Shown: positions 26,985-37,229, numbered from the stretch's first letter. The stretch is DNA of 64,000 nucleotides from Planctomycetota bacterium (GCA_029781135.1 JAKOXH010000071.1:1-64000), one strand, 5' to 3'. Translations and numbers: made by a program. Notes: generated by a model from the sequence alone, not told the origin.

Positions 26985-27155
26985 ATGCCTAGTCAATCGA
27001 AATCGACACCGGCACGTGGGAAGACGGCGAAATCTTCGACACCGGCTGCCATTTCGTTGACACCTCTCAAACGCCACCGCTGGCAGCTTGTCGCCGCGAG
27101 TATTATGCTCGCGCAGTGGATCATGTTCCTAATCGCAATGGCGATTTACAGTTAA
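26985..27155 (+). CDS. Small single-pass membrane protein
   Basis: 56 residues from ATG at 26985: a Ser/Thr/Lys-rich basic N-terminal half, KRHRWQ at the membrane border, then one hydrophobic segment (LVAASIMLAQWIMFLIAMAIY) ending at the stop. No family recognised. It follows the Minf_1886-type gene by 108 bp. The arrangement basic-cytoplasmic, C-terminal helix suggests a tail-anchored-like protein. Confidence 0.55.
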   Translation: MPSQSKSTPARGKTAKSSTPAAISLTPLKRHRWQLVAASIMLAQWIMFLIAMAIYS

Positions 27156-27282
27156 TTGGTTGCCCGCGTTTTCGAGGCGGGCGGAGCAAAGCTCTAGCGG
27201 CGCGTACTGCAGCATCTTTGAGATTTGATTCTCGGCTGTCCGCTCCAATAATTGACTAGCGCTTTGCCATAGTTTACATTTC

Positions 27283-27316
27283 GGGTGCTACTGCAGGCTT
27301 GTCCAGCAGTACGAAG
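27283..27316. repeat. Short hairpin repeat, relative of the element at 44184
   Basis: GGGTGCTACTGCAGG-CTTGT-CCAGCAGTAC forms an imperfect hairpin. The sequence GGCTTGTCCAGCAGT is shared exactly with the element at 44184-44213. It lies in the gap before the prenyltransferase-repeat gene. Confidence 0.6.
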
Positions 27317-27411
27317 GATTTATAACGACAATACCATCATTAAGTTATGACGCGGCAGTGGCAGCGGGTATCCAGGCGACGCTCGTATATGGGAAAAGGA
27401 GAGGTCAAATC

Positions 27412-28575
27412 ATGACACCCCAGTTGCTTTTCAAGAGGGTCATCTCACGGCATAAATCGGATGCCATCGTGCTGTTGTTGTGCTGCGGCGTGGTGACGCG
27501 AACTCAGGCAGCCCCTCCCACGGCAACTACCGTTCCGAGCGCCGCCGCCATTAGCGAAGCGATAAACCGTGGCGCCGACTTCCTCAAGCAAGCGCAAGCG
27601 GAAGATGGCTCGTTCAGTGCCGCTTCGGGAACAGGCGTCACCTCGATCGTTGCGTCCAGCTTGCTGCGTGCGGGTCGCACGGTGAATGACCCCGTCGTCG
27701 CCCGCGCGCTCAAATACCTGGAGAGCTTTCGCCACGACGACGGTGGAATCTATCTCAAAGGCAGCAACCACAAGAACTACGAGACTTGCCTGGCCATTAT
27801 TGCTTTCCAGGAAGCCAACCGCGACCACCGTTATGACAAGCTCCTGGCCAATGCCGAAAAGTTCGCCAAGAAAGAACAATGGGACGAAGACGAGGGCAAG
27901 AGCGTCGATGACGCGAACTATGGCGGTGCCGGTTATGGCTCGCAAAGTCGTCCCGACCTTTCCAACACCAGTTTCTTGATCGAAGCACTGCATGCCGTCG
28001 GCCGTGGGCCGGATGATCCGGCGATGCAGAAAGCGCTGACGTTTGTGTCACGCTGCCAGAATCTGGAATCGCCATACAACACAACACCGCTGGCCGCCAA
28101 GGTCAACGACGGCGGGTTCTACTACACCGTGGCCGCGGGCGGGCAAAGCATGGCCGGCCAAACTCCCGAAGGCGGGCTGCGCAGCTACGGCTCGATGACC
28201 TACGCCGGTTTCAAGAGCATGATTTACGCCGGTGTCAAACGAGACGACCCGCGTATAAAGGCCGCTTACGACTGGATTCAAAAGCACTACACGCTCGACG
28301 AGAACCCCGGCATGGGGCCGCAGGGGCTTTACTATTACTATCACACATTCGCCAAAGCGCTGGCGGCAATCGGCGATGAGAAGATCGTCGATGCCCAGGG
28401 GAATTCACACGATTGGCGAGCCGAACTCGCCGCTAAGTATCTCGCAGCCCAAAACGCGGATGGCAGTTGGGTCAACAAGACCCCGCGCTGGCTCGAAGGC
28501 GACCCCAACCTGGTTACCGCCTATGCGCTGTTGTGCCTATCGTACTGCAAAACCGCCGACCAACAAACACATTAG
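27412..28575 (+). CDS. Exported prenyltransferase/squalene-cyclase-repeat protein
   Basis: 387 residues from ATG at 27412, which has AAAGGAGAGG ten bases upstream. A signal peptide covers about 1-33 (VLLLCCGVVTRTQAA). The rest is an alpha/alpha barrel of terpene-cyclase type with repeated Gly-rich turns: QAEDGSFSA, RHDDGGIYL, NDGGFYYT and QNADGSWVN. These resemble QW repeats of hopene cyclases, but the DxDD catalytic motif is absent. The protein is about half the length of a hopene cyclase. Such exported single-barrel proteins are common in planctomycetes; a binding or structural role is more likely than cyclisation. Confidence 0.82.
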   Translation: MTPQLLFKRVISRHKSDAIVLLLCCGVVTRTQAAPPTATTVPSAAAISEAINRGADFLKQAQAEDGSFSAASGTGVTSIVASSLLRAGRTVNDPVVARALKYLESFRHDDGGIYLKGSNHKNYETCLAIIAFQEANRDHRYDKLLANAEKFAKKEQWDEDEGKSVDDANYGGAGYGSQSRPDLSNTSFLIEALHAVGRGPDDPAMQKALTFVSRCQNLESPYNTTPLAAKVNDGGFYYTVAAGGQSMAGQTPEGGLRSYGSMTYAGFKSMIYAGVKRDDPRIKAAYDWIQKHYTLDENPGMGPQGLYYYYHTFAKALAAIGDEKIVDAQGNSHDWRAELAAKYLAAQNADGSWVNKTPRWLEGDPNLVTAYALLCLSYCKTADQQTH

Positions 28576-28682
28576 CGTCGGTCGCCAGACCGAATCTACT
28601 TCCTAAAAGCGTTCCATTTCGTATTCGTAAATGGTCAAGGCGCAGATGCCTCGCGAGGTGCCTCGATGCACCAGCCTTTCGC

Positions 28683-29003
28683 CTACTTCTTTTCCAGCAG
28701 CTTTTGCCCTTCACGCTTAAGCCGCCCGGCGATCTTCTCCGCAATTGCCGCTAGGATTTCAGGCAAGTCGAGTTGTATTTCGACGGCGTCCGCACGCACA
28801 TCGAGCCGACCAGTCATTTTCTGGCCGAGCCCGCCGCCCTCGAAATGCAGCCGGTCGCCTTCCCAACGCTCGTTGAATGAGAGCATCGCCCCGAGGCCGC
28901 CAGTCATCTGCTGCCGCATCCGGCCGAACCCTTCCTCAATCCGTCGCCGTGCTTCGTCTTTCCCGAGCCCATGTGGTATCGTAACGCTTACCGGCCTGGC
29001 CAT
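28683..29003 (-). CDS. Polyhydroxyalkanoic acid system family protein
   Basis: 106 residues from ATG at 29003 (MARPVSVTIPHGLGKDEARR). The frame is open 19 codons further upstream without similarity. The start SVTIPHGLGKDEARRRIEEG, the middle RWEGDRLHFEGGGLGQKMTGRLDV and LDLPEILAAIAEKIAGRLKREG match the small PHA-granule-region family, which folds like a START-type or SRPBCC half. The name reflects gene neighbourhood in other bacteria; no PHA synthase is in this window. Confidence 0.78.
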   Translation of the reverse strand: MARPVSVTIPHGLGKDEARRRIEEGFGRMRQQMTGGLGAMLSFNERWEGDRLHFEGGGLGQKMTGRLDVRADAVEIQLDLPEILAAIAEKIAGRLKREGQKLLEKK

Positions 29004-29177
29004 ATCACTCGCCCCCCATGCTGAAGAGTAAGCCATCAACTCAATCAACATTGTACGCACAAGCGGCCGTGACGAGGAATCAGCGGTGAACGAGCAGTTG
29101 CAAACAGCGGAAAGTGATTGCTAGGACGTACGCGGTCAGTCCGCTCCACTTACGACTTACACCTTATGCCTGCTGTT

Positions 29178-30644
29178 TCACAGACCGGCGAAATAATTCT
29201 GCACCGCCAAATCAAAGCCGTCGGCAGTCAGCCGTTTCGGCTCGCCATGAACTTCGCAGAAGTTCTTGATTTGCCGCAACAGATCGCGAGGATGGCAAAA
29301 GCGAAACGGGCGATGCGCGCGGCGATAATGTTGGTCAATCAGGTGATCGATCGCGCCTGGCTCGACATCGAAGGCCAGCGATTCCGCTTGCGTCTTCAGC
29401 AACTCGCGAAATTGAACTTCGGTTGGGTCTCCCACTTCAATTTTGTAGGGAATCCGACGTAGAAATGCTTCGTCCAGTAGGTCGCGAGGTTCAAGGTTCG
29501 TCGAGAGTACCAGCAACTCATCGAACGGCACTTGAATTTGCCGACCACTTGCCAGGTAGAGAAAATCGTAATGCTTTTCGAGCGGCACAATCAGGCGGTT
29601 GAGAATATCAGTGCTGCTTACGCGTTGCCGACCGAAGTCGTCGATCACGAGCGTGCCGCAATTTGCCTTCAACTGCACCGGCGCTTCGGCAATTCCCGCG
29701 GACGTATTGAAACGCGTTTCCAAGTACTCGAGTGTCAACTCGCCGCCGACGATGATGGTCGGCCGACGAATCAAGACCCAACGTCGATCGTACTTAAGCG
29801 CATCGACCTGTGGCGACTTTACGATCTCATGACAACTGGGGTCATAAATCCGCATTAGTTCGCCGTGAATGGTCACGATTTGCGGAATCCAGACACACTG
29901 GCCGAATGCGCTGCAGACGCGCTCCGCGATACTGGTCTTGCCATTGCCTGGAGAGCCATAGAGAAACAGCCCACGCCCATCGTTAAGTGCCTGGCCAATC
30001 TGGCTGACGAGGCTCGGCTGCAATGACATGCTGGCCAGGGCCCGTCGCAACTGATTCAGCGTAAACGGCGCTCGCTGCAGAGACTGCCGGTAAATCGAAG
30101 CAACGTAGTCGTCGAACACGACCGGTGCTGGTCCCACGAAGTTACACCGCCCTGCATATTGTTGTGCCCGTTTGAAGCCCGCTTCGGTCAATTGATAGAC
30201 GTAGTCATTGACACCGGAAGAAGACTTGATCGTCACCAATAACTCAGTGCGAATGCGGTCGAGCGCCTCGGCCATGATTCCCCGGGGCATGCAGGCTACA
30301 TCGCTAAAAACAGAGCCTGTACACGTGCCGCGCTGCAGCAAGATCTTGAGTACCAGCGATTCCAATTCAGCACGCGGCAGACCACTATCGAGCAGCGAAG
30401 CTGGCTCTGGCGGAAGCGACAGCGGCGCATTTTCATTGGTCCGAGTTGGAATTGACTCAGGGGTCGTCGCAGGAGCCGGCGCTGGCATGACGGAGGTTGG
30501 TGCCGTATCCGCGGCGAGCATGCCGGGAGTCATGCCATTGGCGTTCAATACGTCCATGGTCCAAGTCTCATTTGCGAGGCTAATGGTGACAGCTGGCACA
30601 GTTTGCGCCACTATCTCATACGCTGCGAATGCCGCGTTGTCCAA
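29178..30644 (-). CDS. AAA+ ATPase with N-terminal winged-helix-like region
   Basis: 488 residues; a TTG start at 30644 gives the longest frame, and ATG at 30557 is an alternative. Residues about 45-85 are Pro/Thr-rich and probably disordered. About 86-160 looks like a winged helix (LESLVLKILLQRGTCTG, YVYQLTEAGFKRAQQYAG). The ATPase core has Walker A GSPGNGKTS (230-238), Walker B TLVIDDFGRQ, sensor-1 LVLSTNLEPRDLLD, and a sensor-2-like PFRFCHPRDLLRQI. Proteins of this shape are widespread in planctomycetes. Its target is not known. Convergent to nothing nearby; the next gene upstream is on the same strand. Confidence 0.78.
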   Translation of the reverse strand: MDNAAFAAYEIVAQTVPAVTISLANETWTMDVLNANGMTPGMLAADTAPTSVMPAPAPATTPESIPTRTNENAPLSLPPEPASLLDSGLPRAELESLVLKILLQRGTCTGSVFSDVACMPRGIMAEALDRIRTELLVTIKSSSGVNDYVYQLTEAGFKRAQQYAGRCNFVGPAPVVFDDYVASIYRQSLQRAPFTLNQLRRALASMSLQPSLVSQIGQALNDGRGLFLYGSPGNGKTSIAERVCSAFGQCVWIPQIVTIHGELMRIYDPSCHEIVKSPQVDALKYDRRWVLIRRPTIIVGGELTLEYLETRFNTSAGIAEAPVQLKANCGTLVIDDFGRQRVSSTDILNRLIVPLEKHYDFLYLASGRQIQVPFDELLVLSTNLEPRDLLDEAFLRRIPYKIEVGDPTEVQFRELLKTQAESLAFDVEPGAIDHLIDQHYRRAHRPFRFCHPRDLLRQIKNFCEVHGEPKRLTADGFDLAVQNYFAGL

Positions 30645-30690
30645 AGGTGAGGCGACTTAACGATTGCAACAATTGCAACAAGCGTACCGC

Positions 30691-31473
30691 TCACAATGAA
30701 CGTAGGAATTCCACGGCGTTTTCAATCTCAGCAATTGAGTTTGCCGAATCACGACGCTCAATCGTCACCCAGCCGCGATAATCGAATTCCGTCAAATGGC
30801 CAAGCAAATTAGGGAAATCGGCCGCTCCCCGGCCCAGTTCCACCTCAACGGCGGACCGCGTCGCGATATCGCGGACGGCGTCACAAGCGTGAACGTGCAG
30901 CACGTGGGGGCCCAAAATCTCCACCGCCTCCTGCGGCGTGTGACCCGCAATGATGAGGCCAGTCGGATGCAGGTCGATTCCGGTCGATTCTGACGGCAAC
31001 GCGTGGATCAGTCGCAGCAGTTCGGGCGGGCTGGCGTCCGCCGTTTGGATCGCGAGCCGCACGCCGAGGCGCTCTCCGAAAACCCCTAATGCTGTCAGGG
31101 CTTCGACTTGCCGATTGAAGGCCGGCATGTCCGACTCGGGTGGCACCCGGCCCACTCGAATAATGACCACTTCGCACCTGAAATTAGCGGCAAAACGCAA
31201 GGCTTCCCGCGTTCCCGCCACGCGTCGATCGAGATCGTCCGCCACATCGAAACCGCGGCGCGTGGGGTACGCGATGGCCGATACTCGCAGATTTCGGTCG
31301 TCCAACAGCTTTTGCAGCTCGCGCAGGCCAGTTTGCGAGATCTCGCCGGGGCGGAGCTCGTTCCGGGCATCGAACTCAACCCCCGCTGCGCCCAGTCTTG
31401 CGGCGGTTGTAAGGGCCTGCCGCACGGGTTGTCGCAAGCTTCGTGTTTGAATTCCGATGGTGACGCCTGGCAC
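30691..31473 (-). CDS. Sugar phosphate isomerase/epimerase-like TIM barrel
   Basis: 260 residues from GTG at 31473, chosen because VPGVTIGIQTRSLRQP begins the barrel's first strand; the frame is open 39 codons further upstream. The fold is of the xylose-isomerase-like family: ARLGAAGVEFDARNEL, RVSAIAYPTRRGFDV, TGIDLHPTGLIIAG, VLHVHACDAVRD and FDYRGWVTIERRD. Metal ligands are plausible at E/D/H/E of these strands. Divergent from the giant secreted protein with 104 bp between starts. Substrate unknown. Confidence 0.78.
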   Translation of the reverse strand: MPGVTIGIQTRSLRQPVRQALTTAARLGAAGVEFDARNELRPGEISQTGLRELQKLLDDRNLRVSAIAYPTRRGFDVADDLDRRVAGTREALRFAANFRCEVVIIRVGRVPPESDMPAFNRQVEALTALGVFGERLGVRLAIQTADASPPELLRLIHALPSESTGIDLHPTGLIIAGHTPQEAVEILGPHVLHVHACDAVRDIATRSAVEVELGRGAADFPNLLGHLTEFDYRGWVTIERRDSANSIAEIENAVEFLRSL

Positions 31474-31577
31474 GATTGTAGCGAGGGCTTGTACGAGGGG
31501 CACCGAACGAGAGTGAGTTGTTTCGGTTCGACCCCGGTTGCCGGCCCCGCACTCCTTATTTTGCGGTAGATTTTTCC

Positions 31578-34559
31578 ATGAACGTGCCAACGCGACAATC
31601 CGCTTTTCGCGCGCTGCGACCCTTGCTGCGCAGCGGCCTGGTCAGCCTCTCGATTCTACTGGTTACCGGGCTGGTCAGTGAAGGCGGTAACGATTCTACC
31701 GCGGTGTTCGAGTGTTCGTTCGGACCGCCGGAAAAGTGGGATGTGGATTACGACCTCTGGCCAGACCATTGGGAACGCGAAACGGGTCCGGATTATCCGC
31801 ACTACGTCAATATCGCGATTCAAGATGATAGCACGGTCGAGGGCAATAAGTGTTTGCGGATCGATTTAGATGGGGCCGCCGCCGCGATTACCAGTCCGCC
31901 GATCCACGTGATGTCGCGCTTTAGCTATGTATTCGTGGCACAGCTTAAGGCTGAAAACCTTAAGAATAGTTCCGTGGTCATGAAGCTGTCGTTTCGCGAT
32001 GCTACGGGACGCGAGCTCCAGATTGCCAAGTCGGAGGCGATCACGACAACCACAGGCTGGCAGACCATCAGCATCGGCCGCGTTGAACCGCAGGATTCAA
32101 CGGTCGATCATGCGACGATTAGCTTGCAGGTATTCCGCGGCAACAAAGGCGATTTGCAGGGACGAGTCTCCCTGGCGAATGTCCGCCTAGAGCGCTTGCC
32201 GCGGATTGTCGTCACGACGAACAATCCGTGTAACGTGTACACCGAGCGCGACGGCGTTGAAATCAACTGCGCGTTGTCGGGCATTCGAGAACAAAACCCG
32301 GAAATCGATTTTCAACTGCTCGACGGTGCGAACAAGGAACTGCAGCACGAACATTTTCCCCTGGATGCGCGGCGGATCGTCAATAAGCAACGCACCGCAG
32401 AGGGTAAAGGCTCGGAAGATGCCACGGAGGGCTATGAAGGCGTGCGCACCTGGAAGCCAACCATCCCAGATTATGGTTTCTATCGCATTGTCGTGCAAAT
32501 GATGAATGCCAAGGCAAAGGACAGCATCAAGGAGGGTGAGCCTTTTGAAAAGAAAACAGTCGATCTTGTGGTGGTCCCGCCGCTGGGCGAGAAGCCACAA
32601 CATGGCGAGTTCGGCTGGTCGCTTCCCAGCGACGAACAGCAACTTTCCTTCCAAGAGCTAAGCCGACTATTGCCGCAAGTTGGCGTTAGTTGGGTCAAGG
32701 TCCCGGTCTGGTTCGATGCAACGGATCAGCGCCGCGGCGACGAGTTGATTCGGTTCGTGGAGTTGCTTAGCGCATCCTATATCGACGTGGTGGGGATCGT
32801 CGACCGCCCTCCGCAAAAGCCAAAACCCGGCGCCCACCTACCACGTGAGCTTTCCATTGCCGATGTGTTGCTGCAAGACACGGGAACGTGGGCGCCTTCG
32901 CTGGAGCCCGTAATGTCGCGGTTGGCGCTCCGCGTTCGCTGGTGGCAGCTCGGCCGCGACTACGACAACAGTCTGATTAGTTTGCCGAAGCTCAACAAGA
33001 AGATCGACGACCTGCGGACGACACTGTTTCGTTTCGGGCAAGACGTGCGGATGGGCCTGTGTGCCGACTGGGAGGGGACCGAACTGCCGACAGGAAAAGT
33101 GTCGTGGGACTTTACGCAATTGACGCTGCAATCGTCCGTAGCCGATGCCAGGTTCAACGAGTTGCTCAGCAAACCCAAACAGGAATCTGCCCAACGCTGG
33201 ATTTCGATCGATCCTCCACCGCCGACAAGTTATCCGCCAAAACCCGACGCATGGGATTTTGCCGTTGTTACGCCGATCAACCCATTGGCGTTGAGCGCGA
33301 CGCCACTCATTCCGGCACTCGCGCGGACCGCCTTGGACACTCCGAAGAAATGCAAGGAAGCGCGCGATGCACGCACGCGAGCCTTCGTGCACCGCATGAT
33401 CGAGGCGAAGTTGCGTGGCGCCGATGCCATTTTCGTTACCAAGCCTTTTGACGACGAGAGTGGTCTAATGCGAGCGAATGGAATGCCGGCCGAATTACTG
33501 CTCCCGTGGCGAACGACGGCGACGATGTTGGGCGGAGCACGGTACTTAGGCGAGTTGCCGTTGCCCAACGAAAGTCCGAATCGCGTCTTTGTGCGGCCGG
33601 ACGGGCAAGTGGTCATGGTGGTATGGAATACAAAACCAACGCATGAAAAGCTCTACCTTGGTCAGAACGTGCGGCAATACGATGTATTGGGCCGTTCGGT
33701 GGCGGTGCCAAAGCAGGGTCACGATCAAGAGATCATCGTGGACGAGACGCCGTCCTTTGTGCTGGGTTTGCACGAAGCGATCGCTCGGTGGCGCATGAAC
33801 CTGCACTTCGAAACGCAGTATGTGCCGAGCATCTTCTCACGGCCCCATCACAACTCACTTTCCTTTAAGAACTTCTTTCCGCAGGGCGTCGGTGGGACCG
33901 TCAAGATCGTGGTGCTTCAAGATGAAGATCTGACCGAGGGCGCCGAGCGTAAAGATGCGGCCGCCACCCTGGCACAGGACCGCTGGATCATCGAGCCGCC
34001 GCACGCGAATTTCCAACTTGCGGCGGGGGCGGAGACAAAATTCCCGTTTGATATCAAACTCAAAACGGCGCTCTATGGCAAGCAGCCCGTGCGAATCGAT
34101 TTTGTCGTCGATGCGGACGAGCGGATCGAATTCAGCGTCTATGACGAAATGGAAGTTGGCACAAAGGAACTGAAGCTCGAAGTGCGTTCGCGGATCGATA
34201 AGGATGGATCGTTGGTCGTCGAACAGCGGATGACAAATCGGACGGATAATTTGGCCGACTTCAAGTGCCATCTGCGTCTGCCGGGCGAAAAACCACAGCG
34301 CACGCAGGTGTACCGTTTAGGGCACGACGTCGACCGCAAAATCTATCGATTTCCAAATGGTCAAAAACTAATGGGAAAGGAGATGCTCCTGGAAATCGAA
34401 GAACTCAACGGCCCGCGCCAATTGAAGTACAAGTTCGTCGCCGGCGAGAATCCGTCAAGCCTCGATCAAGAGGAGACGCAAAAATCTGCGCCAGCCAAAC
34501 CAACGAATAAATCGGCGCCGGCCGACACCTCTCGGCCGCTGGCCCAGCTACGTTCGTAG
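31578..34559 (+). CDS. Giant secreted protein with carbohydrate-binding-like and barrel-like regions
   Basis: 993 residues from ATG at 31578. A signal peptide covers about 1-35 (LVSLSILLVTGLVSEGG). Residues about 40-215 look like a jelly-roll carbohydrate-binding module (PDYPHYVNIAIQDDSTVEGNKCLRIDLDG; GWQTISIGRVEPQD). The middle (about 340-740) has glycoside-hydrolase-like traits such as VSWVKVPVWFDATD and MRANGMPAELLLPWRTTATM. The C-terminal third is beta-rich. No catalytic pair can be named. It is followed by a GT2 gene and a BshC-like gene on the same strand. Probably periplasmic or cell-surface. Confidence 0.68.
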   Translation: MNVPTRQSAFRALRPLLRSGLVSLSILLVTGLVSEGGNDSTAVFECSFGPPEKWDVDYDLWPDHWERETGPDYPHYVNIAIQDDSTVEGNKCLRIDLDGAAAAITSPPIHVMSRFSYVFVAQLKAENLKNSSVVMKLSFRDATGRELQIAKSEAITTTTGWQTISIGRVEPQDSTVDHATISLQVFRGNKGDLQGRVSLANVRLERLPRIVVTTNNPCNVYTERDGVEINCALSGIREQNPEIDFQLLDGANKELQHEHFPLDARRIVNKQRTAEGKGSEDATEGYEGVRTWKPTIPDYGFYRIVVQMMNAKAKDSIKEGEPFEKKTVDLVVVPPLGEKPQHGEFGWSLPSDEQQLSFQELSRLLPQVGVSWVKVPVWFDATDQRRGDELIRFVELLSASYIDVVGIVDRPPQKPKPGAHLPRELSIADVLLQDTGTWAPSLEPVMSRLALRVRWWQLGRDYDNSLISLPKLNKKIDDLRTTLFRFGQDVRMGLCADWEGTELPTGKVSWDFTQLTLQSSVADARFNELLSKPKQESAQRWISIDPPPPTSYPPKPDAWDFAVVTPINPLALSATPLIPALARTALDTPKKCKEARDARTRAFVHRMIEAKLRGADAIFVTKPFDDESGLMRANGMPAELLLPWRTTATMLGGARYLGELPLPNESPNRVFVRPDGQVVMVVWNTKPTHEKLYLGQNVRQYDVLGRSVAVPKQGHDQEIIVDETPSFVLGLHEAIARWRMNLHFETQYVPSIFSRPHHNSLSFKNFFPQGVGGTVKIVVLQDEDLTEGAERKDAAATLAQDRWIIEPPHANFQLAAGAETKFPFDIKLKTALYGKQPVRIDFVVDADERIEFSVYDEMEVGTKELKLEVRSRIDKDGSLVVEQRMTNRTDNLADFKCHLRLPGEKPQRTQVYRLGHDVDRKIYRFPNGQKLMGKEMLLEIEELNGPRQLKYKFVAGENPSSLDQEETQKSAPAKPTNKSAPADTSRPLAQLRS

Positions 34560-34734
34560 CGGTTAGGCAAAGGGCGCTAGTCCAGTACGGGCAAGTTGGC
34601 AACCCATTCAAGCCGCGCGGTTGACCCGTGCCGCGCGGCATCTAAAATGGGTGGAACGACATGGAGTCAATCTGCCGCTCGCGAAGGGAATTGCTAGCTA
34701 AGTTTCTGGATTCCCTAGTCTATAGAGCAGCACG

Positions 34735-35568
34735 ATGAACTACCCTCCTCGCGTTTTGACGGCGTTGCCGGTGTACAACGAAGCGGCGCACGTGAACCCC
34801 GTGCTCAACGAAGTCATGCGGTATGCTGATGATGTGCTGGTTGTTGACGATGGGGCGACCGATGGCACTTCCGATTTGTTGGCCGCACGGACCGATATCC
34901 GCATCGTCCGCCACGATAAAAATCGCGGCTACGGCGCGGCGCTGAAGACCGCGTTCGATTTCGCGATCGCCAGCGGCTACGATGTGCTGGTCACCATCGA
35001 TTGCGACGGACAACACGAACCGCAACGGATCGGCCAGCTAATTGCCGCGTGCCGCGACGCGGATATGGTGTCTGGCAGCCGGTACTTGCGAAACCAAGAG
35101 CAAGCGCAACGGGCACCCGCGGAACGTCGGCAAATCAATATTCAGATAACGCGTGAAATCAATGAACGGCTCGGGCTTTCGTTGACCGATGCCTTTTGTG
35201 GCTTCAAGGCATATCGCGTGCCGGCGCTTGCCAAGTTCACGATCACGGAACCTGGTTACGGCATGCCCATTGAAGTGTGGGTGCAGGCCGTCCACCACGG
35301 GCTACGAATCGTGGAACTTCCCGTGCCCCTCATCTATTTGGAGGAGGAACGCAGTTTCGGCGGCAGCCTCGATGACGGACGAAAGAGGCTCGATTACTAT
35401 CACCGCGTTCTCGATACCGCGATGGCGGCGATCGAAAACTCGAATGCGGCTCCAGATTCGCAACAAGCCGCGGACGCGCTCGACGACGGCCGCTCGAAAG
35501 ACGCGGGAGATGAGTCAGACGATTCCGTATCGGAAAAACTACCCGGCACCGGTTGTACGTGTGGTTAA
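34735..35568 (+). CDS. GT2 family glycosyltransferase (DPM1-like)
   Basis: 277 residues. RVLTALPVYNEAAHV, DDVLVVDDGATDGTSDLL, KNRGYGAALKTAF and DVLVTIDCDGQHEP are the nucleotide-sugar and metal-binding motifs of dolichyl-phosphate-mannose-synthase-like GT2 enzymes, with the DxD-type element at DCDGQH. It has no membrane segments in the C-terminal part, which is acidic and likely disordered. It lies 175 bp after the giant secreted protein and 35 bp before the BshC-like gene. Function in polyprenyl-phosphate sugar synthesis is inferred from family only. Confidence 0.87.
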   Translation: MNYPPRVLTALPVYNEAAHVNPVLNEVMRYADDVLVVDDGATDGTSDLLAARTDIRIVRHDKNRGYGAALKTAFDFAIASGYDVLVTIDCDGQHEPQRIGQLIAACRDADMVSGSRYLRNQEQAQRAPAERRQINIQITREINERLGLSLTDAFCGFKAYRVPALAKFTITEPGYGMPIEVWVQAVHHGLRIVELPVPLIYLEEERSFGGSLDDGRKRLDYYHRVLDTAMAAIENSNAAPDSQQAADALDDGRSKDAGDESDDSVSEKLPGTGCTCG

Positions 35569-35603
35569 GTGCTGCGCATTTGTATATTGCTGTTGAACGA
35601 AAA

Positions 35604-37229
35604 ATGCTGATGGATTGCGCCAAAGAGTTTCGCAGCTTACGAGCACCGCAAGGCGATGGTGAGACGCTCATCGACCCCGCCTATGACGCGCTGGCCGGCG
35701 TCGTGTCCGGTAATACCGCACGCTTGGCGGCGATTGAGTACGATCTTCAAGGACGTTCGCTCGCCGACGTGAGCTGTTCCGCCCGGCAAAACCTGCTCCA
35801 GGCGGCCGTCGCGTACACCAGTGCTTATCGTGACATTCCCGATGGCTGGAAGGTCTTTGGCACGGTGCAAGACACGCCGTTCATTCTCTCCGGGCACCAA
35901 CCCGAGATGTTCCATCCCGGTGTTTGGTATAAGAACTTTGTCCTCGGTGGATTAGCCCGTCGGCTTGGTGGTGTGGGCATTCATTTATTGATCGATAGTG
36001 ATTTGTGCCGTACGGCAACCGTGCGTGTCCCCAGCGGCACGCTCGATCAACCTCGTATGGAGATGGTCGCGATCGACTCGCCGGCAGCCGAGGTTCCATA
36101 CGAAGAACGCACGATTCAAAACGCCGCCTCGTTCAGCACTTTTGCCGAGCGCGCGACCGCCCTGCTCCGCCCGTTCGTGACGAATCCCATGGTCGCCGAG
36201 CTGTGGCCGATCATGCTGGAGCGCGCCGCCGGAGTGAAGAATTTAGGATTGCGACTCGCTCAGGGACGTCATGCATTCGAACAAACCTGGAACAACGACA
36301 CGTTGGAGTTGCCGCAAAGCGTTGTCTGCCAGCTGCCGGAATTCGCTTGGTTTCTGGCGTATATCGTGTCGCAGCACACCCGCTTTCGCACCGCTTACAA
36401 TGAGGCCCTGGCGGATTATCGCTGTGCCCACCACTTGCGCAATCGCGCGCAGCCGGTTCCCGATCTGGTAGTCGCTGAAGACTGGACGGAAGTTCCATTT
36501 TGGCTGTGGACGAGTGATGATCCCCAGCGGCGGCCCTTATTCGCAAAGCGAAATGGCGAGCGGATATTGATTAGCGACCGGCACGCGCACGCCATCGAGC
36601 TTGCCATTTCGGACAATGGCGATCTCTCGACGGCCGCCGAACAAATATTGGAGTTGGCGTCTCAAGGAATCAAGCTGCGGACCCGTGCGCTCTCCACGAC
36701 ATTGTTCGCCCGCCTCGTGCTGAGCGACTTATTCCTGCATGGCATTGGCGGGGCCAAGTACGATCAAGTCACCGATCAAATCGTGCGACAGTTCTTTGGC
36801 TTTGAGCCTCCGGAGTTGGCTGCCGTTTCAGCCACGTTGCGACTGCCGCTGGATGCAACTTCGCCGTCGGCGGCGATGCCCGGGCAATGGGAACAGCGCC
36901 TGCGCGATCTTGATTATCATCCAGAACAATACATCGATTCGAACGGCAATGGGCACGATAGTGATGTGGCCGCGATCGTCGCCACGAAGCAGCGCTGGCT
37001 CGGGAAGCCCAAGACCTTAGAGAATGCACGGGAGCGGCATCTGGCGATCACGGCGGCAAATCGGCAGCTGCAGCCGTTCGTCGCGCCACTTCGCCGGCAA
37101 ATTGAGAGCGAAATCGCGGCGACTCGGCAGCGAAAACGTGCGGAAACGATTCTGCGCTCGCGGGAGTATTCGTTCTGCCTGTATCCGCGCGAGCATTTCG
37201 ATAGGCTGTTGGCGAACCCCGTGCTGTAA
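35604..37229 (+). CDS. BshC-like conserved protein
   Basis: 541 residues from ATG at 35604; ATG at 35610 is also possible. FILSGHQPEMFHPGVWYKNFVL followed by GIHLLIDSD resembles the TGQQ motif and following strand of BshC, the cysteine-adding enzyme of bacillithiol synthesis. The overall length also fits BshC (about 540). The rest diverges and the C-terminal helices (about 430-520) are Arg/Glu-rich. No bshA or bshB is in this window, so the assignment is tentative. The gene follows the GT2 directly and may be in the same transcript. Confidence 0.6.
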   Translation: MLMDCAKEFRSLRAPQGDGETLIDPAYDALAGVVSGNTARLAAIEYDLQGRSLADVSCSARQNLLQAAVAYTSAYRDIPDGWKVFGTVQDTPFILSGHQPEMFHPGVWYKNFVLGGLARRLGGVGIHLLIDSDLCRTATVRVPSGTLDQPRMEMVAIDSPAAEVPYEERTIQNAASFSTFAERATALLRPFVTNPMVAELWPIMLERAAGVKNLGLRLAQGRHAFEQTWNNDTLELPQSVVCQLPEFAWFLAYIVSQHTRFRTAYNEALADYRCAHHLRNRAQPVPDLVVAEDWTEVPFWLWTSDDPQRRPLFAKRNGERILISDRHAHAIELAISDNGDLSTAAEQILELASQGIKLRTRALSTTLFARLVLSDLFLHGIGGAKYDQVTDQIVRQFFGFEPPELAAVSATLRLPLDATSPSAAMPGQWEQRLRDLDYHPEQYIDSNGNGHDSDVAAIVATKQRWLGKPKTLENARERHLAITAANRQLQPFVAPLRRQIESEIAATRQRKRAETILRSREYSFCLYPREHFDRLLANPVL